Source: Amarolinea aalborgensis (GTDB lineage Bacteria > Chloroflexota > Anaerolineae > SSC4 > Amarolineaceae). From it: 64,000 nucleotides of DNA. The notes under the pieces were generated by a model. It was not told the DNA's origin. It searched no databases and saw only the letters and a list, made by a program, of their open reading frames with translations. The DNA is taken from assembly GCF_900491745.1 (NCBI RefSeq), contig NZ_UETR01000002.1, forward strand, positions 1 to 64,000. Reading direction: 5' to 3'. This document shows positions 1-9,533 of this stretch, piece by piece. Both the position numbers and the translations under genes were made by a program. Each line of letters opens with the position of its first letter. Positions within the stretch are counted from its first letter, which is position 1.

Positions 1-254
1 AACCGATAGCCTGCGAAGGCAGGCTTGGCCATGGTTGCAGCGACTTCAGTCGCCGGCCCCGCCGACCGGCGCCGCGCCCACGCAGGTGGGCGCCCGGCGG
101 TACGCCCTTCAGGCGCGATTTCAATCGCTGGCCGCCCCGCCAACCGATAGCCTGCGAAGGCAGGCTTGGCCATGGTTGCAGCGACTTCAGGCGCCGGCCC
201 CGCCGACCGGCGCCTGGCGGTACGCCCTTCAGGCGCGATTTCAATCGCTGGCCT
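1..254. repeat. Two tandem copies of an interspersed repeat, about 140 and 114 bp
   Basis: The segment beginning AACCGATAGCCTGCGAAGGC at base 1 starts again at base 141. The second copy is nearly identical but lacks about 25 bases around the CACGCAGGTGGGC section. Diverged relatives with the same GTCGCTGCAAC, GCCAAGCC and GATTTCAATCGC blocks occur near 20.7 kb and 23.9 kb. This is therefore a dispersed intergenic family and not a local duplication. On the minus strand the repeat is read without a stop as the tail of the 4Fe-4S protein gene. Confidence 0.85.
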
Positions 255-956
255 GATGGTCGCAGGCTGAGCAGTCACCTGAGCAATCACCTCCGCCTTT
301 CCTCCCAGCGGTCGCCCCCGGATGCAGTCCTTCGTCGTACACGTGACGCAGACGGCTGCGTCGCGCACCTTGATTTCACTGGGGCTGACGAGCGAGCCGA
401 AGAAGTTGAACTGGCCGACTGGACAAACGTACTTGCAGAACGCGGCGCCCTGGAACACGGTGTCAACCACGAAGGCCACGGCAAAGTAGGCCAGGATCAG
501 CCAGGCGGTCAGCCAGGGACTGGCCCAGAGGTCCCAGCGCTCATAGGCAAAGAAGAAGAGGACGAGCAGCGCCAGCGCCAGCCATTTGCTGCGCAGCGCC
601 CGCGGCAGCGGCCGGCCGCCCGCGAGGGCGCGGTTTTGCAGCCATTTGCCCAGCCGCCGCGGCAGCATGAAAGGGCAGGCGAAGCAGAACAGGTTGCCAA
701 CCACCAGCAGACCCAGCACCAGGAAGCCGCGGTAGTGAATCCAACCCACCACCGTGGCCAGGTTTTTGGGCGCCAGCGAGGGGCCGGTCAGCCCGTCGAA
801 GACCATCAGCGCGGCCAGGATCAGCAAAACGATCTGCGCGGCCGTCCGGCTGTGGCGCCAGCGCAGAAAGCGGCCCAACAGCGGCCAATGCAGCAGATCC
901 GCAGTCCGGGCGCGACGACGCGGCAATAAAGACGACGACATCTGCATTTTGGTCAT
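1..956 (-). CDS. 4Fe-4S membrane protein (NapH/FixG/NosR-like), C-terminus replaced by repeats, partial
   Basis: I translated this frame directly from an ATG at 956. It gives a membrane protein with a CFACP motif, about four hydrophobic segments, a CKYVCPVGQFNFFGSL motif and then CVTCTTKDCIRG, the first half of a ferredoxin-type cluster site. Families of this kind normally continue with a second cysteine motif of the CxxCxxC type and a CP. Here the frame instead enters two copies of the interspersed repeat at about 254 and stays open to the window edge. It closes the cytochrome oxidase cluster (FixH-like and SCO genes just upstream), so a role in electron transfer to, or assembly of, the oxidase is inferred. 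The gene is either truncated or carries an in-frame repeat insertion. The part beyond base 1 is not visible. Confidence 0.7.
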   Translation of the reverse strand, partial: MTKMQMSSSLLPRRRARTADLLHWPLLGRFLRWRHSRTAAQIVLLILAALMVFDGLTGPSLAPKNLATVVGWIHYRGFLVLGLLVVGNLFCFACPFMLPRRLGKWLQNRALAGGRPLPRALRSKWLALALLVLFFFAYERWDLWASPWLTAWLILAYFAVAFVVDTVFQGAAFCKYVCPVGQFNFFGSLVSPSEIKVRDAAVCVTCTTKDCIRGRPLGGKAEVIAQVTAQPATIRPAIEIAPEGRTARRRSAGPAPEVAATMAKPAFAGYRLAGRPAIEIAPEGRTAGRPPAWARRRSAGPATEVAATMAKPAFAGYR

Positions 957-993
957 GGCTGGTCCCACGCGGCGGCCGCGCGCCGTGGCTGGC

Positions 994-1446
994 TCATGGC
1001 TCGGTCACGCCCACTGGGAAATCGGCCTGCGCCTGGCGTCCATCGGGCAGCGTTACTTTGACAGTCACCACCCAATCGCCGGCCATCGTCCAGTCGAACG
1101 GCACGCTGTACAGGCCGTCTGCTCCACCCTGGCCAGTTGCCAGGACAGGCGCCATGCCCGCATGAGTCATGTTGCCCTCAACGGTCACTGCGGCATCTTC
1201 CATGGGCTGGCCGGCCGCGTTGGTCACGTGAATGGTCAGCGTCGCCGCGCCGGTGTGAATGGTGTCCGCGGCGCGCAGCTCGATGCGCAGATCGCTTGCC
1301 GGCGTGGCGCGGCCGCCGCACGCATTCAATGCCAGCAAGGTCAACGCCACCAGCGCGCCCATCAATCCTGCGCGCCTCGATTTGTGCGCTTGCCTGGTTG
1401 GCTGCAGTTCAGCGCCAGGTCTCGTCTTTTGCTGATACTCACGCAT
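994..1446 (-). CDS. FixH/YtkA-like lipoprotein
   Basis: A 150-residue protein with a basic N-terminus, a hydrophobic stretch and a lipobox (LALNAC, lipidated Cys about residue 43). It should be anchored on the outer face of the membrane. The rest is a single beta-rich domain with the pattern of FixH/YtkA proteins (TLTIHVTNAAGQPMEDAAV, then a glycine-rich turn and DWVVTVKVTLPDG). These accompany cytochrome oxidases and are thought to help copper delivery or assembly. It lies between the SCO gene and the 4Fe-4S protein on the same strand, which fits that role. The start is the first ATG of the frame. A shorter start at Met29 would still keep the signal. Confidence 0.72.
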   Translation of the reverse strand: MREYQQKTRPGAELQPTRQAHKSRRAGLMGALVALTLLALNACGGRATPASDLRIELRAADTIHTGAATLTIHVTNAAGQPMEDAAVTVEGNMTHAGMAPVLATGQGGADGLYSVPFDWTMAGDWVVTVKVTLPDGRQAQADFPVGVTEP

Positions 1447-1487
1447 ATCTCACCTATCTTGGCATAATCCAGACCACCTGCATCCTC

Positions 1488-1775
1488 TGCGTCCAACGCT
1501 TGCATGGGACGCAGATGCACGCAGAAAAACGCTGATTTATTTGATGTTCTCATCATCTGCGAGCGCAGCCAGCGTATATCTGCGTCCAACGCTGGGATGG
1601 GACGCAGATGCACGCAGAGAAACGCTGATTTTCTTGATTTCTTCAGCCTCTGCGAGCGCAGCCAGCGTGTATCTGCGTCCAATTCTTTTGCGGGACGCAG
1701 AGGCACGCAGAGAAACGCTGATTTTCTTGATTTCTTCAGCCTCTGCGAGCGCAGCCAGCGTTCATTTGCGTCCGC
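1488..1775. repeat. Three tandem copies of a ~93-bp intergenic repeat
   Basis: Three head-to-tail units each begin near GCGTCCAA and carry GGGACGCAG, CACGCAGAGAAACGCTGATT and CTGCGAGCGCAGCCAGCGT. They start at about 1488, 1578 and 1675. Single or inverted relatives (GACGCAGATTAACGCA type) occur at 21661-21804 and 54121-54225. The open frames over it on both strands are products of the repeat. It fills the 315-base gap between the FixH-like and SCO genes, and no other feature was seen there. Confidence 0.85.
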
Positions 1776-2400
1776 TTTCCTCGTTGACCAGGTTGCGCAT
1801 GTCTTCAACGAATTGCTCAGCCGTCTCGTCACTCGACAGCGGCGTGCCGCGTACGCGGCCCTGGGCGTCCACGAGCGCAAAACGCGTGGAGTGATTGATG
1901 TCACTGGACGCGTCGCTGCCAGGCTCGTGGCTGTGACGCTGCGCCAGGCCCACTTTGAATCCGGTTTGGAGGAGATCCACCGTTTCCTGTTCTGTGCCCA
2001 CCAAAAACCGCCACATGGCCGGGTCCGCATCGAAGAGCTGACCATAGGCCTTGAGCACGGGCGGGGTGTCGTTGGCCGGGTCCACACTGATCGAAACGAG
2101 CTGCACTTTGCCCGCCAGGCTGGCGTCAGCTTTGACCAACTCCTGCACCTTGCGCATCTTCGGCATCAGTTCTGTGGGGCACACGTCTGGGCAGGTGGTG
2201 TAGATGAAATTGACCAGCCATACGCGGCCGGCCAAATCGCCGGTGCTGACGCGCTGCCCGTCCTGGTCAGTCAGGGTGAAGTTGGGCGCATTCCAGTAAA
2301 CCGGCAGGGCCTGGCTTGCGCTCCCGCAGGCCGCCAGCAGGCCCAGGCCGACCGCCAGCGCGCTGATCCAGCCCACCATTCTCCGTGTTCGCTGCTGCAT
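1762..2400 (-). CDS. SCO1/SenC copper chaperone lipoprotein
   Basis: A 212-residue SCO family protein. It inserts copper into the CuA site of cytochrome oxidase subunit II or reduces that site's cysteines. Counting from the ATG at 2400, a signal peptide ends in the lipobox LLAAC (Cys25). The thioredoxin-like domain has the copper-binding CPDVC (Cys70, Cys74) and a distal His in DINHSTRF (His170), so all three ligands are present. An upstream in-frame extension is discarded because it has no signal and lies over the intergenic region. Its place beside ctaA/B and ctaC/D fits an assembly role for this oxidase. Confidence 0.93.
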   Translation of the reverse strand: MQQRTRRMVGWISALAVGLGLLAACGSASQALPVYWNAPNFTLTDQDGQRVSTGDLAGRVWLVNFIYTTCPDVCPTELMPKMRKVQELVKADASLAGKVQLVSISVDPANDTPPVLKAYGQLFDADPAMWRFLVGTEQETVDLLQTGFKVGLAQRHSHEPGSDASSDINHSTRFALVDAQGRVRGTPLSSDETAEQFVEDMRNLVNEESGRK

Positions 2401-2471
2401 GTTTGTCTCCCAATTCGTCCAGGCAGTGGAGTTCGTCGCCATTGCTATGACCTGCAATCGCCAAGCCGCGC

Positions 2472-4325
2472 CTAAACTACCCGATCCACCACCATCGCCG
2501 CAAACAACAGGGCCAGGTACAGCGTTGAATACTTGTAGAGACTCAGGGCTGAGGCGTTCGTGCGCGCCTGGCGCAGGCGCAGCGCCAGGTACAGGAAAAT
2601 CCCGCCCAGCACGACCGCGGCCACCAGGTAAATCGGGCCAAGTAGACGCGCCACCGCAGGCAGAATGGTGACAACCAGCATCGGCCACGTGTAGGCGACG
2701 ATTTGCTTGCGGGTGTCTTCCTCCCCATGGACGACCGGCCACATCGGAATGTTGACCATCGTGTAGTCACGCTGCGCCAGGAGTGTCAGCGCCCAGGTGT
2801 GCGGCGGCGTCCAGCAGAAAACGACGGCGAAGAGGATGATGGCCAGCGGGTCAATCTGCCCGGTGATGGCCGTCCAGCCGATCATGGGCGGAAACGCGCC
2901 GGCCGCGCCCCCGATGACGATGTTGTACGGGGTGCGCGGCTTGAGCCACAGGGTGTAGACGACGACATAGTAGACCAACGCGATGGTCGAGAGAACGGCG
3001 CTCAAGACATTGACATAAACCAGGAAAACGACCACGGAGAGTACGCCGAGCGCCAGGCCATAGATCAGCGCGTTGATTGGCGCGATGCGCGCGGTGGCCA
3101 GAGGGCGGCGCCGCGTGCGCGGCATAATTTTGTCCTTGTCGCGTTCAATGTACGCGTTGATGGTGTTGGCGGATGAGGCCGAAAGTGCGCCGCCCAACAG
3201 CGCCCACAGTGTCAAGCCCCACGGCGGGCGGCCGGCCGTTGCCACCAGGATGGCGGCCAGGGTCGTGATGAGCAAGAGGACGGTGATGTACGGCTTGGCT
3301 AACCAGAAATAGGCAAACAGGATGGAGCCGACGGTGTCGCGGCGGGGGCTTGCGGCCTGGTCCTCTGCGCCAGCGAGGACCTGAGCGTGTGCGCCCTCGT
3401 GATAAAGGGTGTAGAGAACGACGAAGCCAGCCCAAACCGCCGTTGCCAGGGCCAGGTGCGCCACGTTGACCCACACGGGAATGATGAAAAACGCATTTGC
3501 CACGCCCAAACCGATTTGCGCCGCGAAGAGGAGCAGCATGGCGCGATTCCAGCGTCGTGCACTCATGCTTGCCCGGCCCAAGATGCCGACATAGCGCCAG
3601 GAGAGCCACAGAAAAGCGATCAGCGTGGCAAAAACCGCGCCGCGGTGCAGCATCTGGATGAACTGCAAGGCAGCGGGAGCCTGACTGGGTCCGCAGTGCG
3701 GGAAGGCCGGGCACGCGCTGGCCGCCTGACTCTGCGCGACGGCGGCGCCGGTCAGCACCAGGATGAACGCAGCCACGGTGGCCAGGGTCAGCCACGCGCT
3801 AAAGCCGCCATACTCCTCCTGCGTCTGCACAATGCGCGCCAGGATGGCGCCGCGGTTGCGCGTGCGCGGCCAGGCCAGCAGCGTGCTGGCAGTAAGCAGG
3901 CCGAGGCTGAGCGTGGCCAGACCGGTATGAATCCAGGCCCACAACGTTGGGGTGGGCGAAGCTGTCAAAAGAACGCCAACCAGCGCCTGGATGAGGACCG
4001 TGGCCGTGGTGATAGTTAGCAAGCGGGGGGAGAGCCGATGCAAGTGCTCGCGGTTGGTCAGCGTGATACGCAGGAGCAGCAACAGCGCCAGCCCGAGGAT
4101 CATCGCGGCCAGGCGATGCCACAAATCGGTCAAACCGCCTGGCGCGATGGTGAACGCCAGGCCTCCGTTGCACAGCGGCCAGGTGCGACAACCCAGTGTG
4201 GAACCGGTGGCGCGCACCAAGCCGCCCAGCACAATTACAACCCAGGCGAGAACCGCAGTCCACAGCGACAGTTGACGAAACCAGCGCATGTGACCGGTCT
4301 CGGCGATGATCAAACGAATTGGCAC
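2472..4325 (-). CDS. ctaAB: Fused heme A synthase / heme O synthase (CtaA-CtaB)
   Basis: A 617-residue polytopic membrane protein joining two successive enzymes of heme A biosynthesis in reverse pathway order. Residues ~1-310 are COX15/CtaA (heme O to heme A), with histidine-bearing helices WHRLAAM, WIHTGLA, MLHRGAV and VAHLAL. Residues ~330-617 are the UbiA-family CtaB (protoheme farnesyltransferase), with the prenyl-diphosphate site NTINAYIERDKDKIMPRTRR, GAFPPMIGW and a PPHTWAL loop. Similar fusions are known from Chloroflexus relatives. The true start could be Met13 (MRWFRQL, base 4289). Next to ctaC/ctaD, it would supply heme A to this oxidase. Confidence 0.93.
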   Translation of the reverse strand: MPIRLIIAETGHMRWFRQLSLWTAVLAWVVIVLGGLVRATGSTLGCRTWPLCNGGLAFTIAPGGLTDLWHRLAAMILGLALLLLLRITLTNREHLHRLSPRLLTITTATVLIQALVGVLLTASPTPTLWAWIHTGLATLSLGLLTASTLLAWPRTRNRGAILARIVQTQEEYGGFSAWLTLATVAAFILVLTGAAVAQSQAASACPAFPHCGPSQAPAALQFIQMLHRGAVFATLIAFLWLSWRYVGILGRASMSARRWNRAMLLLFAAQIGLGVANAFFIIPVWVNVAHLALATAVWAGFVVLYTLYHEGAHAQVLAGAEDQAASPRRDTVGSILFAYFWLAKPYITVLLLITTLAAILVATAGRPPWGLTLWALLGGALSASSANTINAYIERDKDKIMPRTRRRPLATARIAPINALIYGLALGVLSVVVFLVYVNVLSAVLSTIALVYYVVVYTLWLKPRTPYNIVIGGAAGAFPPMIGWTAITGQIDPLAIILFAVVFCWTPPHTWALTLLAQRDYTMVNIPMWPVVHGEEDTRKQIVAYTWPMLVVTILPAVARLLGPIYLVAAVVLGGIFLYLALRLRQARTNASALSLYKYSTLYLALLFAAMVVDRVV

Positions 4326-4348
4326 GTGAGACCCCCAGAATACAAACG

Positions 4349-4400
4349 ATGAATGATGAACGTGAATTCAAGTTCGCGTTCGCCATTCATCGTTCATCTT
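4349..4400. repeat. Short imperfect inverted repeat upstream of ctaAB
   Basis: GATGAATGATGAACG and GCCATTCATCGTTCATC can pair imperfectly across a short AT-rich loop. The element lies just upstream of the ctaAB start, so it could be a structured leader or the remains of a transcription terminator for ctaD. Only the pairing is observed. Confidence 0.4.
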
Positions 4401-4500
4401 GTGTCATTGTACTACGCAGGGGGTTTTGTGACAAGAAACACAAAGGCCCTGACGCTGTGCTGCGCAAACATCAGCCGGTAGCCATGCAAGCGATGGCGTA

Positions 4501-4568
4501 GCTGCTCAGGCGGCGCCGCTGCGGCCTGAATCCATTCGGTGGCTGCAAGTCGCCGGATGCCTGAGCAG
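4501..4568. terminator. Inverted repeat after ctaD
   Basis: CTGCTCAGGC and GCCTGAGCAG form a perfect 10-bp inverted repeat with a ~48-base interior. It sits just downstream of the ctaD stop. The CTGAGCAGT motif recurs at about 262 and 23978, so this is a piece of a dispersed repeat that may also stop or stabilise the ctaC-ctaD transcript. Confidence 0.5.
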
Positions 4569-4580
4569 TTACGTGATGCT

Positions 4581-6266
<1,686 letters not shown>

Positions 6267-6283
6267 CTTGTTGATCTCCTCGC

Positions 6284-8107
6284 TTACTTCTGATTCGACA
6301 GATAAGTAACCAGCGCCGTCAGCTCCGCTTCAGAAAGCGAACTGCCGAAGGTCTGTGGCATCACATTCGCCGGACACGCGCCTGCAGGGCACTGCGGCAC
6401 GATATAAGCGTTCGGCTTGATAATGGATGTCCTGATGTATTCTTCGGCCGTCTCGCCGGCCACACGGGTGGCCGCGACCGATCCGATTTGGTTGAGGTTA
6501 GGTCCGATCTGCCCGGCGCCGCCGGCATCGGTCAGCGTGTGACAAGCGGTGCAGCCATTTTTCTGGAAGAGGCTGCGGCCATAGGCGATCGGATCGTTGG
6601 TGTCAACCGTCTTGTTCTTCTGCTGTTGAACCCAAGCGTCGAAGTCGGCCGCCGAGACCACGCTGATTTTGCCGCGCATCTGCGCGTGGCCGGCGCCGCA
6701 TAACTCCGCGCACACGATCGGATACTCACCGATCGCGGAAGCTGTGGCGCGCGTATCAGTCACCCGATCGGGCATGGCGTCGCGTTTGATGCGGAAATTG
6801 GGCACCCAGAAGGCGTGCAGCACATCCTTGGCTTTGAGACGATATTGCACTGGTTGATCCACGGGCACCACCAGTTCATTCTGGACGGTGATGTCCTGTT
6901 CTGGGTAGTAGAATGTCCAAAAGAACTGCTGGCCGGTTACTTCAACCACCATGTCGGTCTTGGCAAAAGCGCGCTCGCCAACGAAGGTCTGATAGCTCAA
7001 GAAGCCGATGATGATAACGATGACGGCGGGCACAGCCGTCCAGATCACTTCGAGCGTATTGTTACCGTGAATGGGCGGCCCATCTTCATTGTCCCCCGGT
7101 TTGCGGCGGAACTGGAGCACGGCATACAGCAGGCCGGCTTGCACGATAAGGAAGATGACCGTGGCGATGCCGAGCATAAGATTGAAGAGAGAGTCAACCG
7201 CCCGTGACTGGACAGAGGCTTCGACCGGCATGAAGAGATTGAGCGAGGTGACCACCACACCGGCGCCCATAAAGATCATCGAAGCGATGACCACCAGCAA
7301 GCTGGAGAAATTAGGGCGCAAGCGGGAGTACACGATGCCGATGATGAGACCAAAGACCATGTGTCCCGCTATGAAGCCCGGTTTGGCGGCAAAAGCCATC
7401 GCCGGGGCCAGCACGGGCAAGAGCAGATCAGCCAGGAAGTAGACGATCAAGCCGTAGATCGCGCCCGCGGCCACCGGCGCGCCCAGGCCACGCGGCAAGC
7501 GCAGGATGGCGTGATAGACCACCGCAAAGGCCATGCCGAGAACGGCTGAGAGTCCAAAGTGGAAAACGGAGCCGACCAGGGCGGTCATGAAGTTGAACTG
7601 TGGTCCGACGACGCTGGGGCCAAGAATCGCGCTGGCAATCTGATTGAGCGGCGCCCAGACGCTCATGGCGCCTGAACGGTCGAACAGGGCAACGAGCATC
7701 GCCAGCAGGCCCATGGCCAGGCCGCCGCCCACACCGGCGAGCGCGCCAGCAATCAGATCACGCCGCGTGAATGGCGGCGTGCGCGTGTCGGTCATGTCAA
7801 CCGGCGCAGCAACCGGCACCGGCGCCTCATATACTTCAACCAGGATGACCGGCTTTCCCGTTGAATCAGTGATGGATCGCCGGTTCCACTCATACGCCGG
7901 CTTTCCATAACCTGCTTCTTCCATGCCTGCATCAACCTGGGCCTGAGTGGGCAGGGCGCCCACCGTGCGGCCCACGATGCGTACTGCATCCAGGTCTAAC
8001 TCAGGATACAGACTTCCCAAGACGTTGCGCGACCATTGGTCAGGCAAGATCGGCGTTGGATGGGCAAAGTACAGATAGGCTGCACGTAAGCGGTAGCTCG
8101 TGCTCAT
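6284..8107 (-). CDS. ctaC: Cytochrome c oxidase subunit II with cytochrome c domain and a ~300-residue N-terminal extension
   Basis: A 607-residue protein. Residues ~305-500 are a normal subunit II: two transmembrane helices, then the CuA domain with His431, Cys466, Cys470, His474 and Met477 (CAELCGAGHAQM). Residues ~505-607 are a cytochrome c with CTACH (Cys519, Cys522, His523) and a likely axial Met583 (MPQTF). The subunit is therefore caa3-type and accepts electrons through its own heme. The odd part is the N-terminus: ~105 soluble residues I do not recognise (region of YLYFAHPTP), followed by a block of about five hydrophobic segments (residues ~115-285). Family members are usually ~300-350 residues long. 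The frame is continuous, so a single fused polypeptide is predicted. An internal start before residue 300 cannot be ruled out. Confidence 0.93.
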   Translation of the reverse strand: MSTSYRLRAAYLYFAHPTPILPDQWSRNVLGSLYPELDLDAVRIVGRTVGALPTQAQVDAGMEEAGYGKPAYEWNRRSITDSTGKPVILVEVYEAPVPVAAPVDMTDTRTPPFTRRDLIAGALAGVGGGLAMGLLAMLVALFDRSGAMSVWAPLNQIASAILGPSVVGPQFNFMTALVGSVFHFGLSAVLGMAFAVVYHAILRLPRGLGAPVAAGAIYGLIVYFLADLLLPVLAPAMAFAAKPGFIAGHMVFGLIIGIVYSRLRPNFSSLLVVIASMIFMGAGVVVTSLNLFMPVEASVQSRAVDSLFNLMLGIATVIFLIVQAGLLYAVLQFRRKPGDNEDGPPIHGNNTLEVIWTAVPAVIVIIIGFLSYQTFVGERAFAKTDMVVEVTGQQFFWTFYYPEQDITVQNELVVPVDQPVQYRLKAKDVLHAFWVPNFRIKRDAMPDRVTDTRATASAIGEYPIVCAELCGAGHAQMRGKISVVSAADFDAWVQQQKNKTVDTNDPIAYGRSLFQKNGCTACHTLTDAGGAGQIGPNLNQIGSVAATRVAGETAEEYIRTSIIKPNAYIVPQCPAGACPANVMPQTFGSSLSEAELTALVTYLSNQK

Positions 8108-8184
8108 TGGATGGCTACTCCCAAGACTGTGAGATTATTCACAAAAAATGATTTCACGGGTCACTCGAATCGTTCGTTCTGGTG

Positions 8185-8196
8185 TACGTCATTGGT
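8185..8196 (+). promoter_or_regulatory. 12-bp box, copy 1, in the divergent oxidase promoter region
   Basis: TACGTCATTGGT here is repeated exactly at 8316-8327. This copy lies just downstream of the predicted start site of the ctaC promoter. With flanking bases it reads GTAC-7-GTAC. A shared regulator site is inferred. Confidence 0.55.
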
Positions 8197-8207
8197 ACGG
8201 GCAACAC

Positions 8208-8236
8208 ATGCTAACATACAGGTCGCGCCTTGTCAA
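8208..8236 (-). promoter_or_regulatory. Sigma-70-type promoter for ctaC-ctaD
   Basis: On the minus strand TTGACA (8236-8231) is followed after exactly 17 bases by TAGCAT (8213-8208), preceded by TG as in an extended -10 element. Start of transcription would be about 8201, ~93 bases before the ctaC ATG. Confidence 0.7.
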
Positions 8237-8280
8237 AAACTGGTGATAAGTGCGAATAGTAACAAAGTGTACTCGGTGTT

Positions 8281-8309
8281 TTGACAAGAGGGGCAAATCT
8301 GATTATTAT
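8281..8309 (+). promoter_or_regulatory. Sigma-70-type promoter for ctaE-ctaF
   Basis: TTGACA (8281-8286), a 17-base spacer and TATTAT (8304-8309) give an almost consensus promoter. The start would fall at about 8316, which is exactly where the second TACGTCATTGGT box begins. Confidence 0.75.
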
Positions 8310-8315
8310 TAGCTC

Positions 8316-8327
8316 TACGTCATTGGT
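8316..8327 (+). promoter_or_regulatory. 12-bp box, copy 2, at the ctaE transcription start
   Basis: A second exact copy of TACGTCATTGGT covers about +1 to +12 of the plus-strand promoter. A protein bound here would most simply block initiation or escape. Confidence 0.55.
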
Positions 8328-8395
8328 GACAATTTTCAGCGCGTGCCCTGACCCGTACCCAAACCGAGACCAGTTTCTTTCAAGGAGTCAATCGC

Positions 8396-8986
8396 ATGGC
8401 CCAAGCCTCGACCGCGCCCGCTCAGAGGTCGCCCGAAAGCCTACTGCCCGTCAATACCCCCAAGCTGGGAATGTGGATTTTTTTGGCGTCTGAAGTGATG
8501 TTCTTCAGCGCACTGATCGCCGCCTTCCTGATGTATCGGCTGCGCGGCCCAGCAGATGCCAATCATGTGTTGAACATTCCGTTGACGGCGTTCAATACCT
8601 TCGTTCTGCTCACCAGCAGCATGACGGTGGTGTTGGCCCTGGCCGCGGCCCAGCGCAACGATCAAGCCAAACTGCGCTTGTGGCTGCTGGTCTCCTTGTT
8701 GTTTGGCGGCACGTTTCTCAGTGTGCAGATGATCGAGTATTTCAAACTCTTCGAAGAGGGCTTGACCATCAACAGCAACATGTTCGGCACGATTTTCTTC
8801 ACCTTGACCGGGTTTCATGGCACGCACGTTTTCATCGGGCTGCTGTGGTTGGTGGGGATCATTGTGCAGGCGTTTCGAGGCCGTTTCAGCGCCACCTATA
8901 ATATGAGCCTGGAGATCTTCGGCCTCTACTGGCACTTCGTGGACATCGTGTGGATCATCCTGTTTGTGATCGTTTACCTGATCTGA
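8396..8986 (+). CDS. ctaE: Cytochrome c oxidase subunit III (CtaE)
   Basis: A 196-residue membrane protein with five hydrophobic segments, typical of the short bacterial form of subunit III. It binds subunit I and stabilises turnover. Landmarks are KLGMWIFLASEVMFFSALI near the N-terminus, the conserved glutamate helix FHGTHVFIGL, and the C-terminal FGLYWHFVDIVWIILF. AAGGAG lies ten bases before the ATG. It starts the plus-strand arm of the oxidase cluster, divergent from ctaC, and is followed by ctaF after about 20 bases. Confidence 0.96.
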   Translation: MAQASTAPAQRSPESLLPVNTPKLGMWIFLASEVMFFSALIAAFLMYRLRGPADANHVLNIPLTAFNTFVLLTSSMTVVLALAAAQRNDQAKLRLWLLVSLLFGGTFLSVQMIEYFKLFEEGLTINSNMFGTIFFTLTGFHGTHVFIGLLWLVGIIVQAFRGRFSATYNMSLEIFGLYWHFVDIVWIILFVIVYLI

Positions 8987-9007
8987 GGCATGGGAGAAAA
9001 CAACATC

Positions 9008-9301
9008 ATGAATGAAAACGCATCTCAGCTCTCGGCTGTGGTTCATGAAGAACATGCCAAGCCCAACTATGTTGCCGTCTACCTGGCGCTGGCGGCGCTG
9101 ACGTTTATGGAGATTGGAGTCACCTTCCTGCCCATTCCCAAAGGCGGGCAGGTGGTCATCCTGTTGACGTTTGCCTTTGCCAAACTGGCCCTGGTCGTCA
9201 TGTATTACATGCACCTGAAGTTCGACACGCGGCTCTACACCTTCGTTTTTGCCGTGCCGACCTTTTTTGCTTTGCTCATCACCGGTGTGCTTCTCATCTA
9301 G
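9008..9301 (+). CDS. ctaF: Cytochrome c oxidase subunit IV (CtaF, caa3 type)
   Basis: A 97-residue protein with three hydrophobic segments (VAVYLALAALTFMEIGVTF, VVILLTFAFAKLALVVMYYM, LYTFVFAVPTFFALLITGVL), matching the small COX4_pro subunit. The conserved MHLKFD follows the second helix. An upstream ATG at 8990 would add six residues. I prefer 9008 because GGGAG sits about ten bases before it. It is followed by a strong terminator hairpin, so the ctaE-ctaF operon ends here. Confidence 0.9.
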   Translation: MNENASQLSAVVHEEHAKPNYVAVYLALAALTFMEIGVTFLPIPKGGQVVILLTFAFAKLALVVMYYMHLKFDTRLYTFVFAVPTFFALLITGVLLI

Positions 9302-9343
9302 CGAAGCCTGTGGGCGCGGCTAACGGCGCGCGCCGCCGCGATC

Positions 9344-9394
9344 AAAACACGGCCGGGAGGCATCCTTGTCCACAAGGATTCCACCGGCCGTTTT
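9344..9394 (+). terminator. Terminator after ctaF
   Basis: Outer arms AAAACACGGCCGG and CCGGCCGTTTT enclose a second perfect hairpin, ATCCTTGT-CC-ACAAGGAT. The run of A on one side and T on the other allows it to act in either direction. Confidence 0.85.
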
Positions 9395-9461
9395 GTATTC
9401 TCCGCGCCATGCGCCAGCTCGACGTCAGGGCTGGGATCGCCTGGTCAGGTGATTTTGCAGA

Positions 9462-9490
9462 TTGACTCGTTTTCGAACGCATGTTACAAT
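9462..9490 (+). promoter_or_regulatory. Promoter for the DUF4058 gene
   Basis: TTGACT (9462-9467), a 17-base spacer and TACAAT (9485-9490), with TG one base before the -10 hexamer. Predicted start is about 9497, 37 bases before the chosen ATG. Confidence 0.7.
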
Positions 9491-9533
9491 TTGCGTGTGG
9501 GGCTATGTCGAACCCTTCGCAAGGAGAGCCAGC

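Noticed and set aside
35..256. Plus-strand 73-codon frame
   Set aside because: Lies wholly in the interspersed repeat and repeats the same peptide twice.
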